Shown piece after piece: positions 61,501 to 64,000 of a stretch of DNA of 64,000 bases. The notes beneath the pieces were generated by a model. That model worked only from the letters and a program-made list of their open reading frames with translations. It was not told the DNA's origin and searched no databases. The position numbers and the translations under genes are program-made. Origin of the DNA: ZC4RG29 sp035304385 (GTDB taxonomy: Bacteria; Bacteroidota; Bacteroidia; Cytophagales; Cyclobacteriaceae); NCBI GenBank assembly GCA_035304385.1, contig DATGQD010000062.1:25696-89695 (forward strand), in the 5' to 3' direction. Numbering within the stretch: position 1 is the stretch's first letter; each line of letters begins with the position of its first letter.

Positions 61501-63447
61501 ACCCCGGTTAACGATCCGCCTTCCTTCGCGCCGATCGCCAATGTGAGCATCCCGGAGAATACGGAAGACTACGCCGTCCAGATCACAGGTATCTCACCCG
61601 GGCCGCTGGAAACCCAGAACATGAGCATCAGCGTGTCGTCTTCAAACGAAAGCCTGCTGCCCCGCCCGACATTCAGTCCTGCCTATAACGGCACGGCATC
61701 GACGGCAACGATACTGCTTAACCCCGTTCCCAACAAGACGGGTATAGTGACCGTAACTGTAACGGTGATCGACCAGGGCTTGCTTGAGTTCTCGCGAACG
61801 TTCACCGTGGAAATCGAAGACATCAACGCAGCGCCGACCCTCGACCCGATCGCCTTTGGTCCGTTACCCGAAGACTCGCCTGTACAGACGATTCCGCTAA
61901 CCGGCATCTCCGCGGGTCCCGGAGAAAACCAGGTGCTAACGCTTTCTGCCGTGGCGGATAAACCCGAACTCTTTGAGACGTTCACCTGGACTTATACCAG
62001 TCCGCAGCCGACCGGCTCGCTCACCATATTGCCTAAGCCGAACGTATACGGCGATGTGGTGATTACCGTAACGGTGACGGATGACGGCAGCAACGAGCCG
62101 CCACACGTGAACTTCATCACACAACAATTCACACTGGAGATCACGCCGGTACCTGACGCGCCGATGTTCCTTTCGGAACCCACTGAACTCGCGCTTATCG
62201 GTGAGCCTTATGAGTACGCCATCGACGTGGCCGATGCTGACCCCGGCGCCGTGATTACAATAGAGGCGGCGCAGATTCCGCCCTGGCTCTCGCTGACCCA
62301 GGTGAGCAACGGAAAGGCCACCCTCTCCGGTACGCCACCCCCGGGCTCTGCAGGCTCAGAGCTGGTGAGCCTCAAGGCTACGGACGAGACGGACCTCGAA
62401 GTATTTCAGAATTTCACACTCACGGTAGACGCCCGTCCGGTCGTAAGCGATTTTTCCATCAACGCAGAGGAGGATGTGCCGAGGGTTATTGAAAAGATCC
62501 GGTTTGATGCCGCCTTTACCGATGCGGATAACGATTTCATACAGGCCGTAAAGATTGTTACGCTTCCGCCGAATGGGCAGCTGTTCGTGGGGACCCAGGC
62601 CATCAACGAAGGTCAGGAGATCAGCGCCACCGACCTGGCCAACCTGACTTACCGGGGTCTGCAGGATTATTACGGACAAGATACGATCGTGTGGAACGGT
62701 TATGATGGGCGCAGTTATGCTATTGAACCGGCAAAGATCTTCATTACCATCGCGCCCGTAAACGACCCGCCGGTGATCGTGAGCCTGGAGGCCACCATCC
62801 TGACCGTCAACGCGGGCGAGGGGCCCGTGCAAATCAGTACGGAATTTGAGGTAAAGGACGTGGACAACGAACTACTGACGGGTGCGGAGATAGGATTCAG
62901 GAGGCAGAACTTCGTTGCCGGGGACGACCTGCTGATGTTTGAGGACACCCCCAAGATTACGGGAAGCTATGACCCGGAGTCGGGCATTCTTACCCTGACC
63001 GGAACGGCCACCGTCGCGGAATACAACGCCGCGATCCGGTCTATACGGTACGATAACGTATCGTCCGTGTTTTCTTCTGAAGAAGTGATAAAGACCATAT
63101 CGTATACAGTTTCGGATGGGACGGCCCTAAGCGTTACGCGTGACCGCGAGATCCGACTCATCGACACGTTTGAGGAATTGTTAATCCCCAACGGGTTTAC
63201 CCCCAATAGCGATGGGGACAACGACCTGTGGTTGATTACCAACCTGGAGCGCCATGTCGACGCCAGTGTAAGAGTGTACACAATAATGGGGCAAATCGTC
63301 TACGAATCGGACGGCGTATATACGGGCTGGGACGGCACCTACAACGGTCAGCTGCTTCCCGCAGACACGTATTACTATACCATCGATCTGAATCTTCCCT
63401 TCCGGAAGAAAGTGTATAAAGGAGCCGTAACCCTGCTGCGACAATGA
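55504..63447 (+). CDS. Giant cadherin/Ig-like repeat protein with T9SS C-terminal domain
   Basis: 2647 residues from the ATG at 55504; the earlier ATG at 55426 adds 26 unlikely residues before the signal peptide (ends at LPAQ). Domains: one GQ-type cadherin-like repeat (about 25-120), a three-domain block from 121 that recurs at 424 and, diverged, at 729, five 'DEDA..VNLTGISPGP' domains (about 920-1450), six 'ITGQ' cadherin-like domains (about 1450-2000), two more of the former type, a putative-Ig domain near 2220-2310, and two further modules. The last 87 residues from 2561 (NGFTPNSDGDNDLW, VYTIMGQIVYES, WDGTYNGQLLPADTYYYTID) are the gliding-motility/CHU_C sorting domain, so secretion by the type IX system and surface attachment are expected. 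The many Asp residues suggest calcium binding. Start overlaps porP at the 3' end. Confidence 0.93.
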   Translation: MRKVYFCPLFTGILFFLSGNILPAQPPEITGQNTTPSIDEDTFIDIDINHLIVEDADSDFPTGFTLEVEEGPDYTVEDARVTPALNFNGTLAVRLRVIDPDMEPSAYYDFQVDVSPVNDAPVIDGPVNPDVSIDEESTLTVNSSDLIISDPDNDDFTVTVEDGANYSAAGNTFTVDEDYFGPLTVRLSVNDGEADSDPFDLDLTVNNVNDPPTMNSIPPLNMAAGETQDALLTGLYSGADNEDDPLDVTIVNNSNPDLFDQVTLTHTSPNPEGTITFEAKSGASGSSDITVRLSDGQAFVEETFTVSVQHTNASPTLDPIANAEIDEDAPEQTVTLSGISPGAGEDDVQQVTIEAESNMPSVIPHPTVTHDGGSGELRYQPLPNQFTSPGNPVTITVRVRDNDASPMEVTQSFDVVVNSVNDQPVIDGPVNMDMSIDEESTITINSSDLVISDPDDDTFTVSIEDGANYSAVGNTFTVDEDYFGPLAIRLSVNDGEAESDPFDLTLTVDNVNDPPVMNSIAPLSMAAGETQDALLTGLYSGADNENDPLLVTIQNNSNPDLFDQVTVTHTSPNPEGTITFEAKAGASGSSDITVRLSDGQAFVEETFTVSVQDTNAPPTLDPIANAEIDEDAPEQTITLSGISPGAGENNIQLVTVEAESNMPSVIPNPTVSHDGSSTTGELRYQPLPNQFTSAGSPARITVRVRDNHVSPVEVTQSFDVVVNSVNDRPVIDGPVNMNLAIAEEATHTLNPSDFNISDPDDDTFTLTIVDGDNYSAVGNVLTPDEDYFGPLTAQVVVSDGEAESDPFSYTLTVNNVNDPPTMELVTNSLNLTEGQTGSVGFTGITTGAANENDNLSISIQSNSNPDLFSNITTNYVSPQAQGNMAFTAANNVSGNSDITVRLSDGEDFVDRSFVVSVDEVTAVPTIDNIPNQIIDEDAAPQVVNLTNITAGLGDEGQPVTVTATSSDPTIIPHPAISHSGANTTGTLTYQPVANKFGGPVTITVTVTDTEDPPQSYSVNFQVTVTAVNDPPTLNALSNIEIDENAGAQVVNLSGIGPGPEEGGQGVTVTAVSNNTALIPNPAVSYTSGSDGSISFTPVANQFGVAQITVTVTDDGGLQVSRSFTVTVNEINDPPTLNPIANLTIDEDAEPQTVNLTGISPGPGEGGQGVVITATSDNTALIPNPTVNYTSGTEGSISFTPVANRWGTAQVTVTVTDQGTPAQQISRTFNVTVNAVNDPPTLAAIPDLTINEGDGLQTVNLTGISPGPEEDGQGVIVSATSDNTTLIPNPAVNYSSGSEGSISFTPAPNQWGTAQVTVTVTDQGSPQQQVSRTFTVTVNEVNDPPTLNALSDITIDEDADPQNVNLTGISPGPGEAGQGITITATSSNTALIPHPTVNYTSGATGSITFAPEPDKSGTAQITVTVTDSGTPAQQISRTFTVTVNEVNDPPVIVGQSAVSVDEDNNFTILVSHLIIEDPDHTSGFEITVQNGANYTRSGTVITPAPNYNGNLSIPITVSDGINSSAVFNFQLTVNPVNDPPVITGQKPISIDEEESIELTVEHLNISDPDDEYPGGFTLIVAGGANYTVAGATTIIPATNYNGVLEVPVFVNDGDANSNIFTLNITVNPVNDPPIITGQAVAISIAEDQSVVLALNQLNVTDPDNPPGELTLHVQNGTNYTFSGLTVTPAPDFNGPLHVTVVVSDGELMSAPFNMLVTVTPVNDPPEIVGQNPVTTTEDTPVTLSLADLVVEDPDADDPYPDAFTLIVFEGDNYTVDGLTVTPAPDFTGTLSVGVEVSDGVANSNRFNLQIQVTDENDVPVIVSQDPKPLVIEEDTPVTILLSHLTVTDTDNVYPDDFSIVIQSGANYTYSGATVTPALDYTGTLIVTLRVNDGQNNSASFPFEILVVDENDPPTITGQKPLSVAEDQPLEIKLTDLTVTDPDPDDVYPDDFTLIVLEGTNYTVDGTTILPAPNYFGPLSVPVRVSDGVEESATFNLVVTVTPVNDPPSFAPIANVSIPENTEDYAVQITGISPGPLETQNMSISVSSSNESLLPRPTFSPAYNGTASTATILLNPVPNKTGIVTVTVTVIDQGLLEFSRTFTVEIEDINAAPTLDPIAFGPLPEDSPVQTIPLTGISAGPGENQVLTLSAVADKPELFETFTWTYTSPQPTGSLTILPKPNVYGDVVITVTVTDDGSNEPPHVNFITQQFTLEITPVPDAPMFLSEPTELALIGEPYEYAIDVADADPGAVITIEAAQIPPWLSLTQVSNGKATLSGTPPPGSAGSELVSLKATDETDLEVFQNFTLTVDARPVVSDFSINAEEDVPRVIEKIRFDAAFTDADNDFIQAVKIVTLPPNGQLFVGTQAINEGQEISATDLANLTYRGLQDYYGQDTIVWNGYDGRSYAIEPAKIFITIAPVNDPPVIVSLEATILTVNAGEGPVQISTEFEVKDVDNELLTGAEIGFRRQNFVAGDDLLMFEDTPKITGSYDPESGILTLTGTATVAEYNAAIRSIRYDNVSSVFSSEEVIKTISYTVSDGTALSVTRDREIRLIDTFEELLIPNGFTPNSDGDNDLWLITNLERHVDASVRVYTIMGQIVYESDGVYTGWDGTYNGQLLPADTYYYTIDLNLPFRKKVYKGAVTLLRQ
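55864..58260 (+). repeat. Long near-identical repeat inside the giant gene
   Basis: The P-V-I-D-G-P-V-N codons recur at 55864, 56773 and 57688, giving periods of 909 and 915 bp. Units one and two are very similar at DNA level over their full length; unit three has diverged and is shorter. Each unit spans three domains. Confidence 0.9.
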
Positions 63448-64000
63448 GGAATTTTACGTTGACTGGAGTATTTGTATTGCTGACAGCCGGGCTACTGGAG
63501 GCGCAGATGCTGCCCAACAGCAGCCAGAGTTTTCAGCTTGCCCCGGCTTTCAATCCAGCGTTTACCGGGGTGGAACCCTTTACCAGCATTAAGCTGGGCT
63601 ATCGTAGCCAGTGGGCATCATTTCCAGGCGCGCCCCAGTTTCTCAACGTGGTGGCTACCCACCGGGTGAATCAGCCTGCCGATGTTATGCACAACGCCCT
63701 GCGTGCCGGCGCTCCCATAACCACCGACGAGATTCCAAAGGTCAAACGCATTGTCCATGGCGTTGGCGCCAACCTGATGCATGTTTCCAACGGCGCACAG
63801 GGTATTATAGAAAACATGGAGGCCGGCCTCAGCTATGCGCTGCACTATCCTCTCAACTCAGGTTACTTCCTGGCGATGGGGGTAGGGGTGAACTATGGCA
63901 CTATGCGCATTCGCTGGGATAAGATCGTCCTCAAGGACCCCGACCAGTTTGTCGACGACAGGCGCGGTTCCAACTACCGTAACATCAATGTGCGGACGGG
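63444..64000 (+). CDS. PorP/SprF family type IX secretion membrane protein (3' end outside)
   Basis: Open to the window edge; 185 codons visible. The ATG overlaps the stop of the giant gene (ATGA), so the two are coupled. A signal peptide ends at LLEAQ. LAPAFNPAFTGVEPF and LGYRSQWASFPGAPQFLNV are typical of PorP/SprF barrels, and ATHRVN follows. These proteins attach or export partner CHU_C-domain proteins to the cell surface. The direct adjacency suggests this one serves the giant protein (inference). Confidence 0.9.
   Translation, partial: MRNFTLTGVFVLLTAGLLEAQMLPNSSQSFQLAPAFNPAFTGVEPFTSIKLGYRSQWASFPGAPQFLNVVATHRVNQPADVMHNALRAGAPITTDEIPKVKRIVHGVGANLMHVSNGAQGIIENMEAGLSYALHYPLNSGYFLAMGVGVNYGTMRIRWDKIVLKDPDQFVDDRRGSNYRNINVRT

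Overview
The window comes from a Bacteroidota genome, most likely a Cytophagales-type gliding or soil lineage (inference). The signs are TAnnTTTG-type promoter elements with an upstream TTG, two TonB-dependent receptors with CarboxypepD_reg-like N-termini, a DUF4249 lipoprotein, a giant protein ending in a gliding-motility/type IX secretion (CHU_C-type) domain next to a PorP/SprF gene, and many genes without a clear Shine-Dalgarno sequence. Several genes start with TTG or GTG. I saw no prophage, insertion sequence, CRISPR array or rRNA operon.

Layout. 1-4.1 kb: the end of menC (menaquinone), a LOG-family protein, a DoxX-like membrane protein, a secreted unknown, and an SPFH-membrane-protein/Arc-like regulator pair. 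4.2-10.4 kb: a TonB receptor with its DUF4249 lipoprotein, then a large protein combining a gluzincin-like HExxH motif, a TolB-like propeller and an outer-membrane barrel. 10.5-21.2 kb: housekeeping genes (aceF, hslV, a J-domain/TPR protein, a TerB-like protein, a class III aminotransferase, gapA, tRNA-Glu, a PQQ-type sugar dehydrogenase, SatD with a DUF3307 protein, CsbD) and a gene-free stretch with a possible structured RNA. 21.3-29.4 kb: an AsmA-like protein, a NUDIX-type regulator beside a GH51 arabinofuranosidase, an AI-2E/PerM-type protein, a SRAP/YedK protein and small unknowns. 29.5-40.6 kb: an outer-membrane channel-like protein, a vanadium-haloperoxidase/PAP2 lipoprotein, a second TonB receptor, an alanine-glyoxylate-type aminotransferase, a GH130 lipoprotein, a CE1-like esterase and an LtaS-type sulfatase. 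40.8-53.8 kb: a complete nuoA-N operon with a short NuoG. 54-64 kb: a CBS protein, YebC, the 2647-residue repeat protein and the start of porP.

The clearest unexplained signal is in the intergenic DNA. Many gene ends are filled, often starting within a few bases of the stop codon, with short tandem units of 6-8 bp. The unit differs at every site. Between convergent genes the units form long inverted arms (16.45-16.60, 25.6-25.8, 34.78-34.83 and probably 53.75-54.0 kb). In one case (12174-12269) twelve 8-bp units fill the gap between aceF and hslV exactly, and the last unit supplies the TTG start codon of hslV.

Other regulatory signals worth testing are a three-fold 11-bp repeat in front of the SPFH/Arc operon, paired inverted repeats in front of satD, and a direct repeat between the NUDIX regulator and GH51. 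Four small genes easily missed by length-limited gene calling are also described (51, 43, 50 and 27 residues).
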